Source: Candidatus Portnoybacteria bacterium CG_4_10_14_0_2_um_filter_44_20
Lineage (GTDB): Bacteria > Patescibacteriota > Minisyncoccia > Portnoybacterales > GCA-002795985
Length of the DNA stretch: 11,717 bases
Direction of reading: 5' to 3'
NCBI GenBank assembly: GCA_002792395.1
Contig: PFOG01000123.1
Location: forward strand, 1-11,717
Part shown: positions 5,157-10,991 of the stretch, one piece after another
How the letters are laid out: each line of letters begins with the position of its first letter
Position numbering within the stretch: position 1 is the stretch's first letter
The notes under the pieces: model-generated
The model's input: only the letters and a program-made list of their open reading frames with translations
Databases searched by the model: none
Told to the model about the DNA's origin: nothing
Program-made: the position numbers and the translations under genes

Positions 5157-6617
5157 ATGAAAATCTTCAAAAAACCTATCTTTGTTTCGATTTCGCCGAA
5201 TGCGCAGGCTGATGATGTCTGGCTGGCTTTTAAATTGATGTTTATGCCGTGGAGGTGGAAGGAAGATAAATCATGCCCCCGTCATTCTGAATTTATTTCA
5301 GAATCCAAGAGAAAGAGATCCCGAAACAAGTTCGGGATGACAAATCGTTGTGCGATTTGTCAATTTGAAAAAAGGTTGGGAGAGTATTTATTTTCTGTTC
5401 GTCATCCTTCTCCGCCTCGGGCGGATCAGGATGATAATTCGCTCGTGCGAATTATCACATTTGAAAGCGGGCGGACGGCGCTGGACGCGATTTTGCAAGC
5501 GTTGGAAATAAAAAAAGGCGACGAGGTTTTAGTACAGGGTTTTACTTGTACGGCGGCAGTTAATCCGATTCTTTGGGTTGGCGCTAAGCCGGTTTATGTT
5601 GACGTGGAAGACGGAACATATAACATGTCGCCCGACGATTTGGAGAAAAAAATTACTTCGCGAAGCCGGGTGGTGATAATCCAGCATACTTTTGGTTTTC
5701 CGGCGAGGGTGAGCGAGATTTTATCAATTGCCAAAAAACATAACCTACTGGTGGTTGAAGATTGCGCGCACAGTTTGGGCGCGGAGTATAATGGCCAAAA
5801 AACTGGAACCTTTGGCGACGCGGCAATTTTCAGCTTTGGGCGAAGCAAGGTTATATCAGCGGTTTTTGGGGGCGCGGCCGTGGCGAGAAATCCGAGGTTG
5901 GCTGAGAAAATTCGCGAAATCCAGAATAAGTGGGAATACCCGTCGCATGGGTGGATATTGCAGCAATTATTTCATCCCCTCTACATTGCGATTGCCAAGT
6001 TTCTTTATAATTTTTTAAGCATTGGCAAGGTAATGATAGTAGTTGCAAAAAAACTTGGTTTGATTTCTGTTATGGTTTATTCGGTTGAGAAGTCCGGCGG
6101 CAAGCCGCCTTTTGGGCCGGCAAAAATGCCTAATGCGTTGGCTTGCTTGGGTTTAAATCAGTTGAATAAGGTGGAAAAATTCAATGAACACAGAAGAGAG
6201 TTGGCGAGGTTCTATGGAGAAAAATTGCAACCATTTTGCCATTCTGAGGGCGATAGCCCGAAGAATCTCGTCAACATGAATGAGATCCTTCGTTACGCTC
6301 AGGATGACAAAAAGTGTAAGCCAATTTTTCTCAATTTTCCCATCCAGGTTAGAAATTTCGGCGTTCGCTGGAAATTAATCGGTGAGGCCAGGGTGAGAGG
6401 AATCTATTTGGAAAGCTGGCCGGCTAAAGACAAAAAGGTTATCGGGCCCGACAATGTCTGCCAGGAAAAATTGGGTTATGAAGATGGATTGTGTCCGGCG
6501 GCGGAAAAAGCAGCGTCGACAAGTATTAATTTACCGACGAGTCCGAATACTAGCAAAGACGATGCCGAAAGAGTCGTAAAGTTTATTGAAAAGTTTTTCG
6601 TAAATCATAAATCGTAA
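5157..6617 (+). CDS. DegT/DnrJ/EryC1/StrS aminotransferase with repeat-encoded insertions
   Basis: PLP-dependent enzyme of the DegT/DnrJ/EryC1/StrS family (fold type I), cytoplasmic; members usually transaminate keto-sugars. The core begins at about 100: ITFESGRTALDAIL (phosphate-binding region), GDEVLVQGFTCTAAV, VEDCAHSLGAEYNG with Asp202 (pyridine-N contact), and FSFGRSKVISAVFGG with Lys231, the Schiff-base lysine. All key residues are present, so it should be active. At 486 residues it is much longer than the usual 370-400. The excess is largely explained by three in-frame palindromic elements encoding residues about 42-69, 82-100 and 361-384; removing them leaves about 415. The last residues (NHKS) come from a heptamer array. 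The start is the ATG at 5157, just after the divergent -35; no Shine-Dalgarno is seen. The FemAB gene follows at once. Confidence 0.9.
   Translation: MKIFKKPIFVSISPNAQADDVWLAFKLMFMPWRWKEDKSCPRHSEFISESKRKRSRNKFGMTNRCAICQFEKRLGEYLFSVRHPSPPRADQDDNSLVRIITFESGRTALDAILQALEIKKGDEVLVQGFTCTAAVNPILWVGAKPVYVDVEDGTYNMSPDDLEKKITSRSRVVIIQHTFGFPARVSEILSIAKKHNLLVVEDCAHSLGAEYNGQKTGTFGDAAIFSFGRSKVISAVFGGAAVARNPRLAEKIREIQNKWEYPSHGWILQQLFHPLYIAIAKFLYNFLSIGKVMIVVAKKLGLISVMVYSVEKSGGKPPFGPAKMPNALACLGLNQLNKVEKFNEHRRELARFYGEKLQPFCHSEGDSPKNLVNMNEILRYAQDDKKCKPIFLNFPIQVRNFGVRWKLIGEARVRGIYLESWPAKDKKVIGPDNVCQEKLGYEDGLCPAAEKAASTSINLPTSPNTSKDDAERVVKFIEKFFVNHKS
5281..5362 (+). repeat. In-frame compound palindromic element 1 in the DegT gene
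   Basis: Three stem-loops in series. ATTCTGA (5284-5290) / TCAGAAT (5298-5304); ATCCCGAA (5318-5325) / TTCGGGAT (5331-5338); then a 10-bp stem TGACAAATCG (5338-5347) / CGATTTGTCA (5353-5362). The first two are bracketed by GTCAT (5281) and ATGAC (5337-5341). The element is read as CAT TCT GAA, the only one of the three phases in this orientation without a stop. It encodes residues about 42-69, which interrupt the N-terminal helix region. Confidence 0.85.
5401..5457 (+). repeat. In-frame compound palindromic element 2 in the DegT gene
   Basis: The first hairpin has arms ATCCT (5404-5408) / AGGAT (5428-5432), a TC/TC internal mismatch, and inner stem TCCGCC/GGCGGA with loop TCG. It is followed by a perfect 11-bp stem TGATAATTCGC (5432-5442) / GCGAATTATCA (5447-5457) with loop TCGT. 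Length is 57 nt, exactly 19 codons. It begins in the same phase as element 1 (CGT CAT) and ends just before the ITFESGRTAL strand. Confidence 0.85.
6238..6308 (+). repeat. In-frame compound palindromic element 3 in the DegT gene
   Basis: Hairpin 1: ATTCT (6241-6245) / AGAAT (6262-6266) around GA/GA mismatches and GGGC-GATA-GCCC. A central TCTC (6266-6269) / GAGA (6282-6285) pairing follows, then ATCCT (6285-6289) / AGGAT (6301-6305) with TC/TC mismatches. The ends are CCAT and ATGAC, one change from the GTCAT/ATGAC ends of element 1. It is translated as residues about 361-384 (CHSEGDSP to AQDD), between GEKLQPF and the strand PIFLNFPI. Confidence 0.85.
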
Positions 6618-6670
6618 ATCATAATCTAAGGTGGATTTAAGATTTATAAACAAAGATTTAAGAATTATGA
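6601..6670. repeat. Heptamer array between the DegT and FemAB genes
   Basis: Ten 7-nt units fit end to end in one phase. TAAATCA occurs at 6601 and 6615 with TAAATCG between, and TTTAAGA occurs at 6636 and 6657. The period stays at 7 across the whole tract. It covers the last codons of the DegT gene and the preferred start codon of the FemAB gene. Confidence 0.6.
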
Positions 6671-7701
6671 GGATAGATTTAATTAACGATAAATCTATTT
6701 GGGAAAGTTTTGTTAAGTCGTGCGACGAATACACCCTTTTTCATTCCTGGTCTTGGGGTGAGTTTAATTTGTTGACGGGAAACAAGATTTGGCGGTTGGG
6801 GATTTATGAGGGGGATGAGTTGGTCGGCGCGGCTTTAGTCTTGGGAATTAAAGCGAAAAGAGGCAGTTTTTTGTTTGTGCCACATGGACCCATTAATAGG
6901 AGTTGGGAAACAGGAACTAGGAATAAGGAATACATTGAAAAACTTAAACAATTATTGGCTTTTTTAAAAAATTTAGCAGAAAAAGAAAAATATAATTTTA
7001 TAAGAATTAGTCCGCTGGCAGCGAGAAACAAAGAAAAAGAAGAGATATTTAGAAATTTGGGACTCAGAAAAGCACCTATACATATGCACGCGGAGTCTAC
7101 TTTGCTCTTGGATATTACTAAACCCGACGAAGAATTACTGGCCCAGATGAGGAAAACAACGCGGTATTTGATCAGGCAGGCGAAAAAAGAAGGGGTGCGA
7201 ATTGAAACCGAAGATCCGTTAACGGGCAAGAATTTTTTGCGATTGCAGAGCGACGTGGCGAACCGTAAACATTTTGTCGCTTTTTCTAAGAAACAAATTG
7301 AGGGTGAGGTGGAGTCTCTTGGGAAAGGTGGCGAGCTCGTGATTTTTAACGCAAGCTATGATGGTGAGATTGTCGCTTCGGCCTTGATTATTTCCTACGG
7401 CTATCGCGCTTTTTATTATCAGGCGGCTTCGGCTAGCAAATTCAAAAATATTCCCTCGCCTTATCTTTTGGTTTGGCGGGCGATTCAGGAAGCGAAAAAG
7501 CGTGGCTGTACAACTTTTGATTTCTATGGCGCTTCACCGGATAACCAACCGAATCATCCGTGGGCCGGTCCGACATTATTCAAAAAAGGCTTTGGCGGCT
7601 ACCGGGTTGATTATCTGCCGGCTCAGGATTTTATTGTCAGTTGGAAATATTGGTTTACTTGGGTTGTCGAAACGGCAAGGAGGATTAAAAGGGGATTTTG
7701 A
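6667..7701 (+). CDS. FemAB-type peptidoglycan aminoacyl transferase
   Basis: A 344-residue member of the FemAB/FemX family (double GNAT fold), which moves amino acids from aminoacyl-tRNA to the peptide of lipid-linked peptidoglycan precursors at the inner membrane face. Typical features are the opening WESFVKSC...FHSWSWGEFN, LFVPHGPI, the segment QMRKTTRYLIRQAKKEGV (about 158-175), the second-domain ALIISYGYRAFYYQAASAS, and the C-terminal DFYGASPD...WAGPTLFKKGFGG. The usual tRNA-binding coiled-coil hairpin between the lobes is short, as in FemX-like forms. I chose the ATG at 6667 because family members begin about there; an in-frame GTG at 6631 would add 12 residues read from repeat sequence. 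No Shine-Dalgarno. A 4-unit heptamer repeat (6906-6933) is in the coding sequence. It ends in TGA, evidence for the standard code. The amino acid transferred cannot be told. Confidence 0.9.
   Translation: MRIDLINDKSIWESFVKSCDEYTLFHSWSWGEFNLLTGNKIWRLGIYEGDELVGAALVLGIKAKRGSFLFVPHGPINRSWETGTRNKEYIEKLKQLLAFLKNLAEKEKYNFIRISPLAARNKEKEEIFRNLGLRKAPIHMHAESTLLLDITKPDEELLAQMRKTTRYLIRQAKKEGVRIETEDPLTGKNFLRLQSDVANRKHFVAFSKKQIEGEVESLGKGGELVIFNASYDGEIVASALIISYGYRAFYYQAASASKFKNIPSPYLLVWRAIQEAKKRGCTTFDFYGASPDNQPNHPWAGPTLFKKGFGGYRVDYLPAQDFIVSWKYWFTWVVETARRIKRGF
6906..6933 (+). repeat. Four-unit heptamer repeat in the FemAB coding sequence
   Basis: Four units of form GGAANNN stand end to end: GGAAACA (6906), GGAACTA (6913), then one ending in TAA and one ending in TAC. 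They encode part of the loop SWETGTRNKEY between the VPHGPI strand and the following helix. The period of 7 is not a multiple of 3, so gain or loss of one unit would shift the frame. Confidence 0.55.
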
Positions 7702-7723
7702 CGTTTTACAATCTTAATGATTC

Positions 7724-7821
7724 GTCATCCCGCTTGCTTGCACAGAATTTATTCTGCATTTATTTCGGGATCTCGTAGAAAAAATGACGAAAAGGAGATG
7801 CTGAAATAAATTTAGCATGAC
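7724..7821 (+). repeat. Intergenic compound palindromic repeat
   Basis: This fills most of the 197 nt between the FemAB stop and the next gene. Outer arms ATCCCG (7727-7732) / CGGGAT (7766-7771) enclose a second perfect hairpin CAGAAT-TT-ATTCTG (7743-7756). A third, ATGCT (7798-7802) / AGCAT (7814-7818), follows. GTCAT begins it, and ATGAC occurs at 7784-7788 and 7817-7821, the same terminal motifs as the elements in the DegT gene. Nothing else is evident in this gap except the terminator beyond it. Confidence 0.7.
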
Positions 7822-7843
7822 GACAATGGCAGATCAAATTTTT

Positions 7844-7889
7844 AAAAAAAGAAAATGCCCGATAGCGAGTGCCTCGGGCTGCGAGCATT
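7844..7889 (-). terminator. Terminator of the second minus-strand island
   Basis: On the minus strand, AATGCTCG (7889-7882) pairs with CGGGCATT (7861-7854) over 8 bp including one G-T. An inner hairpin CGAG-GCA-CTCG lies in the loop. A T-rich run (ATTTTC then seven T, down to about 7844) follows. It lies 9 nt after the stop of the small protein. Confidence 0.75.
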
Positions 7890-7898
7890 TAGAGCGGA

Positions 7899-8084
7899 TT
7901 ACTTTCTAATTATTTGTAGCAAAAGAACATTGGTTAACATTGAGAGTAATCCTCCGGCGCCGAGTAAAATAGCGCCTAATGTGATTGTAAGTTCTTCGGT
8001 GCCACACGCTATCGCGCCCCCAAACATTAATACGAGTGCGAAAACCGACAGTCCTTCCGCCAATTTAACCATTTTGTTTTTCAC
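7899..8084 (-). CDS. Small two-TM membrane protein, unknown function
   Basis: I do not recognise this 61-residue protein. Two hydrophobic helices (about residues 9-27 and 32-57) are joined by a short CGTEEL turn, with basic residues at both ends (MKNKMVK at the start, IIRK at the end), predicting a helical hairpin with both termini in the cytoplasm. The start is taken as GTG at 8084 because AGGAGG (8099-8094 on the minus strand) is exactly 9 nt upstream; an ATG four codons later is the alternative. A tiny ATG-AGG-TGA frame overlaps the GTG. It has its own promoter and terminator on the strand opposite its neighbours, the same design as the gene at 4746-5015, although the two proteins show no obvious sequence similarity. 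Confidence 0.75.
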   Translation of the reverse strand: MKNKMVKLAEGLSVFALVLMFGGAIACGTEELTITLGAILLGAGGLLSMLTNVLLLQIIRK

Positions 8085-8112
8085 CTCATTCTACCTCCTG
8101 CACGATTTTCGT

Positions 8113-8140
8113 ATTATACAAGCTAAGCGATTTTTGTCAC
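8113..8140 (-). promoter_or_regulatory. Promoter of the second minus-strand island, possibly bidirectional
   Basis: On the minus strand: -35 GTGACA (8140-8135, 5 of 6 to consensus), a 16-nt spacer, and a perfect -10 TATAAT (8118-8113). The core GTATTATAC (8111-8119) is nearly symmetric and also gives TATTAT (8112-8117) on the plus strand, a candidate -10 for the FtsQ-like gene. The -35 box directly abuts that gene's GTG at 8141. Confidence 0.7.
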
Positions 8141-8932
8141 GTGTTACACCAAAATTATCACAGACGACAACCGAGAAAAATAAATTGGAGGGTGTGGCTG
8201 GCCGTCACGGCGGTTTTGGTTATTGTAGCCGCCGCGGTTTATGCTTTGCGTTTTTCGCCTTATTCGCGGATAAAAGAAATAAAAGTTGAGGGGGCGCAAA
8301 AAGTTTCCAGCGAAGAAATAATTAATTTGAGCAGACAGGCGTTGGATGGTAGAAAACATTGGATTATTCCTAAAGACAGCCTAGTTTTTTTTAACGAACA
8401 GGAATTTAAGGATATTTTACTAAAGCAAGTACCATTGATAAAATCCGTGGACGTCGCAAGAAATATTTCTGGCTTACTGTCGATAAAAGTGCAAGAAAGG
8501 CAGAAGGCGATTATCTATTGTGACCGTCGTCAATGTTACAACATTGACGACGACGGATTGGTTTTTGAGGGGGCGCCGGCGGTCTATGGCGGAATGGCGA
8601 TCGCCCTTAAGGATAATTCCGGCCGAGAGGTAAAAATTGGCGACCAAGCCGTTGGCCCGGAGCTGATATCGTTTATTAAGGATGCTCAATACTCTTTAAA
8701 TGAACGCGTTAATCTGAATCTGATTTATTTTGAGGCCAGTTCTTTTCCCGCTGCCGAGGTAGATGCCATGACTGTTGAGGATTGGAAAATCCTTTTTGAC
8801 TCCAATCAGAGCGCGGAAGATCAGGTTGCCGCTCTGAAGTTAGTTTTGGATGAAAAAATCAAAGATCAACGAGATGAATTGGAATATGTTGATTTGAGGA
8901 TAGAGAACAGAGTTTACTACAAGCTGAAGTAA
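8141..8932 (+). CDS. ftsQ: FtsQ/DivIB-like cell-division protein
   Basis: A 263-residue single-pass membrane protein of the divisome, which in other bacteria links early and late division proteins at the septum. Residues 1-17 are basic and cytoplasmic (HRRQPRKINWR). One membrane helix covers about 18-35. The external part opens with a POTRA domain (RIKEIKVEGAQKVSSEEI onward, to about residue 114), followed by a beta domain with the pair Cys127 and Cys132 (YCDRRQCYNIDDDG), which could form a disulfide. It ends in the characteristic LEYVDLRIENRVYYK strand. No start with a Shine-Dalgarno exists; the GTG gives a typical N-terminal tail, but the exact start is uncertain. A perfect 12-bp hairpin lies in the coding sequence at 8525-8552. 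Its neighbours point to an envelope region, fitting a division role. Confidence 0.85.
   Translation: MLHQNYHRRQPRKINWRVWLAVTAVLVIVAAAVYALRFSPYSRIKEIKVEGAQKVSSEEIINLSRQALDGRKHWIIPKDSLVFFNEQEFKDILLKQVPLIKSVDVARNISGLLSIKVQERQKAIIYCDRRQCYNIDDDGLVFEGAPAVYGGMAIALKDNSGREVKIGDQAVGPELISFIKDAQYSLNERVNLNLIYFEASSFPAAEVDAMTVEDWKILFDSNQSAEDQVAALKLVLDEKIKDQRDELEYVDLRIENRVYYKLK
8525..8552 (+). repeat. Perfect 12-bp inverted repeat inside the FtsQ-like gene
   Basis: CGTCGTCAATGT (8525-8536) and ACATTGACGACG (8541-8552) are exact reverse complements around TACA. It encodes the RRQCYNIDD segment. The protein sequence here looks normal for the family, so this is probably not an inserted element, but it would be a very stable mRNA or single-strand DNA hairpin. 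Confidence 0.7.
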
Positions 8933-9001
8933 AATATTTACTATTAAGCGTAGCTTGCCCTCTCACCTTTGCGTCCCCACGAGAAGTTGAACCTTGATCT
9001 C

Positions 9002-9027
9002 CTCGCAATATTGCGGGCGGTTTTTTT
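9002..9027 (+). terminator. Rho-independent terminator after the FtsQ-like gene
   Basis: A 6-bp stem formed by CTCGCA (9002-9007) and TGCGGG (9012-9017), with one T-G pair, has loop ATAT. After CGG comes a run of seven T (9021-9027). It lies in the 111-nt gap between convergent genes, about 70 nt past the FtsQ stop. The rest of that gap shows no ORF. Confidence 0.6.
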
Positions 9028-9043
9028 ATTCTCCGAAAACGTT

Positions 9044-10990
9044 TTAATTCGTCAGGTCGTTTGTCGAGGGAATATAGTAGACAAAAATTGAGTTGCCGAT
9101 AACGGTGACCGGTTCGAAGAAATCAAGCCAGTCGTAGTAGCCAGCTGGCGCGTTGTAGCTGGCTGCCGGCGCGCCGCAGCCGCCCTGAAGCAGGGTGGCG
9201 GAAACCGCGAGATAACTATTAGGCGGCAGTTCTTTCGGGTTGCGCGAGCCCCACCATGGCTTTAATTTGCCGCCCAGATAATATTCACCCGTTGTTCCTC
9301 CAAAATAATCGACATATATTTCTTTGATGTTATTTTCGTTAACCCAGTTGGTCAGGCGTTTAAAATCTTGGCCCCAATCAAGGTTGGAATCGGTCACGTA
9401 GCGGTAGCCATTGGTTGGGCCGTCGACTAACTCATTAAAGTAGGTAAGATAGTAGGGATAGATATTCGTTATTGAAGCTATTTGCCAGAATAAGAGAATC
9501 CCGACTGCCAGATATTTGATTGTGGTTCCGATAAGGGTGGAGGCTATAAAGCCCAGCGCTCCAAAAAATGAAAGTTTTTTAGCTGGCCGTTCGATGCTTA
9601 ACCATTTGGTAATTTGATTGCTTACCAAAAGATAGATAAGAGGAAAAGTCGGCAAGATATGCCGGACTCCGATATTAAGATTTGAGGTGAGGCTACTTGC
9701 CCAATATAGGGCGATGAAGGAAAGCATAGAAAATTCGGCGATATGGTTTTTTACCCAAAACGATAATCGCTTGAAGGGTTCCTTCCAAAATGGTCGTTGC
9801 AATGAATAAGCGGCGAAAATCAAAGCAATGATAGTTAAAACATGAAGGGTCAAAGGTTCTTTTATCGCGTAGACAACGGGAAAATAGGTTTTCCAACCGA
9901 CGGCGGAAACTTCACCGAGAAAATAAGTTGTGTTGCCGCCGCTTGCGCGTTGAAAAACCATCAGCAGGCCGAGGGTATATTGCGCTAATGGACGCAAGGC
10001 TGGTTTTGAAGCCATCCAGAGCGTAAGTTCAGCCGGACAGCGGCCGATGTGCGATGGGGTATAGCATGATTGTAGCGGGACTTGATCGGGGCCATTAGAA
10101 TAAGAGTTAAGAATAGTTCTTATGTCGCTGATTTGGCGCTCCGCGGGGTAATTCCAGACGTGCGGAAGGTAAACGATATAAATCATAATTACGGCTAATA
10201 GAGCCATCAGGATAAAGCCGCCGATATATTTCAGCGATAGCCGGGTCGGCGATATAAATTCTTTTTCGATTGTTCCTTCCTCTGGCCGGCGCGATTCGTA
10301 GATTGAAACCACAAGCCAGACGATTAAAAGGAAACAAAATAAAGGCGCTAAGAGAAAAACGGAAAATTTGGCGCATAAAGCGATGCCAAAAACCAAACCG
10401 GCAATAACAAGATTTTTCGCGCTGGGGTCTTTGAGCCATCTAACAAAATAATAGAGGGAGATAAAGATTGCTGCGGTTGCCGCGACATCAGTGGTGACCA
10501 GCCGGCCGTGCGCGATGAAGGTTGGGGAGAAAGAGTAGAGGAAGAGAGCCAGAAGCGCCGCCTGATTACCAAAGATTTCCCGTGCCCATTTAAAGATGTA
10601 GAATCCCAGAAGCAGAAGAATAAGAAGCATAGGCAGCCGGCCGTAATAAATCATTGAGTCGGCATTATTGCCCGAATGGAACAGAAGTGTAGAGCCGAAA
10701 TCCCATTGCCCGTTAACGTCATCTTTCCAGGCTTTGATCTGGTTGGGAAAGTTTATTGTAGTGCCGCTGATTTTTGACCAAAGCCAAACGCCTAATCCGG
10801 ACATATCCTTCATTAATGGCGGGTGTTCTGGATTCAGGCGCATGTCGTGTTGGCTGACATACGAATAACCTGCCGGCAAATGAGCCAGTTCGTCCATGGT
10901 TAGAGAGTCTCCTAGCGAGGAGAAATAGGCGAGGCCGAGCATAATAATCATCATCAGCGCGGCGAATGTGTAGGTGAAACGATTGCTCAT
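9044..10990 (-). CDS. GT39-type polytopic glycosyltransferase (PMT/ArnT-like)
   Basis: A 648-residue integral membrane protein with many hydrophobic segments through to about residue 510 and a soluble C-terminal domain. It looks like a GT-C glycosyltransferase of the GT39/PMT family, which takes a sugar from a polyprenyl-phosphate donor and transfers it to protein, lipid or polymer outside the membrane. The first helix (about 6-25) is followed by an external loop with Asp33-Glu34 (TMDELAHLPAG), the usual catalytic acidic motif, and then RLNPEHPPL (Glu55 to Leu59), also typical. The C-terminal part has YVTDSNLDWGQDFKRL and a WGS segment seen in related bacterial proteins. Donor and acceptor are unknown. 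The C-terminal tail has an Ala/Gly-rich APAASYNAPAG loop. The ATG at 10990 opens directly at the heptamer array with no Shine-Dalgarno. It converges with the FtsQ-like gene. Confidence 0.85.
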   Translation of the reverse strand: MSNRFTYTFAALMMIIMLGLAYFSSLGDSLTMDELAHLPAGYSYVSQHDMRLNPEHPPLMKDMSGLGVWLWSKISGTTINFPNQIKAWKDDVNGQWDFGSTLLFHSGNNADSMIYYGRLPMLLILLLLGFYIFKWAREIFGNQAALLALFLYSFSPTFIAHGRLVTTDVAATAAIFISLYYFVRWLKDPSAKNLVIAGLVFGIALCAKFSVFLLAPLFCFLLIVWLVVSIYESRRPEEGTIEKEFISPTRLSLKYIGGFILMALLAVIMIYIVYLPHVWNYPAERQISDIRTILNSYSNGPDQVPLQSCYTPSHIGRCPAELTLWMASKPALRPLAQYTLGLLMVFQRASGGNTTYFLGEVSAVGWKTYFPVVYAIKEPLTLHVLTIIALIFAAYSLQRPFWKEPFKRLSFWVKNHIAEFSMLSFIALYWASSLTSNLNIGVRHILPTFPLIYLLVSNQITKWLSIERPAKKLSFFGALGFIASTLIGTTIKYLAVGILLFWQIASITNIYPYYLTYFNELVDGPTNGYRYVTDSNLDWGQDFKRLTNWVNENNIKEIYVDYFGGTTGEYYLGGKLKPWWGSRNPKELPPNSYLAVSATLLQGGCGAPAASYNAPAGYYDWLDFFEPVTVIGNSIFVYYIPSTNDLTN

Positions 10991-10991
10991 T

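Noticed and set aside
6091..6130. GGCGG/CCGCC hairpin in the DegT gene as a fourth insertion
   Set aside because: It encodes a GGKPPFGPAKMPNALA segment that looks like normal family sequence, so the hairpin is probably incidental.
5281..6308. CRISPR array or pseudogene interpretation of the repeats in the DegT gene
   Set aside because: The repeats are palindromic, unequal and irregularly spaced, with no uniform spacers, so this is not CRISPR. The frame stays open and Asp202 and Lys231 are present, so it is not an obvious pseudogene.
6631..6666. GTG start for the FemAB gene
   Set aside because: The extra 12 residues come from the heptamer array, lack a Shine-Dalgarno, and precede the usual family N-terminus. 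The ATG at 6667 fits better, though the choice is not certain.
7855..8289. Plus-strand ORF of 144 codons
   Set aside because: It runs antisense through the small minus-strand gene, its terminator and its promoter, and overlaps the FtsQ-like start in another frame. The opposite strand has Shine-Dalgarno, promoter and terminator signals, so this is a shadow frame.
8935..9000. Resemblance to a c-di-GMP-I riboswitch core (TGGGGACGCAAAG on the minus strand)
   Set aside because: About a dozen nucleotides match, but the upstream GGCAAACC/GAAA part and the receptor helix are missing, and the site lies downstream of genes on both strands, not in a 5' leader. A covariance search with the Rfam model would settle it; I expect no hit.
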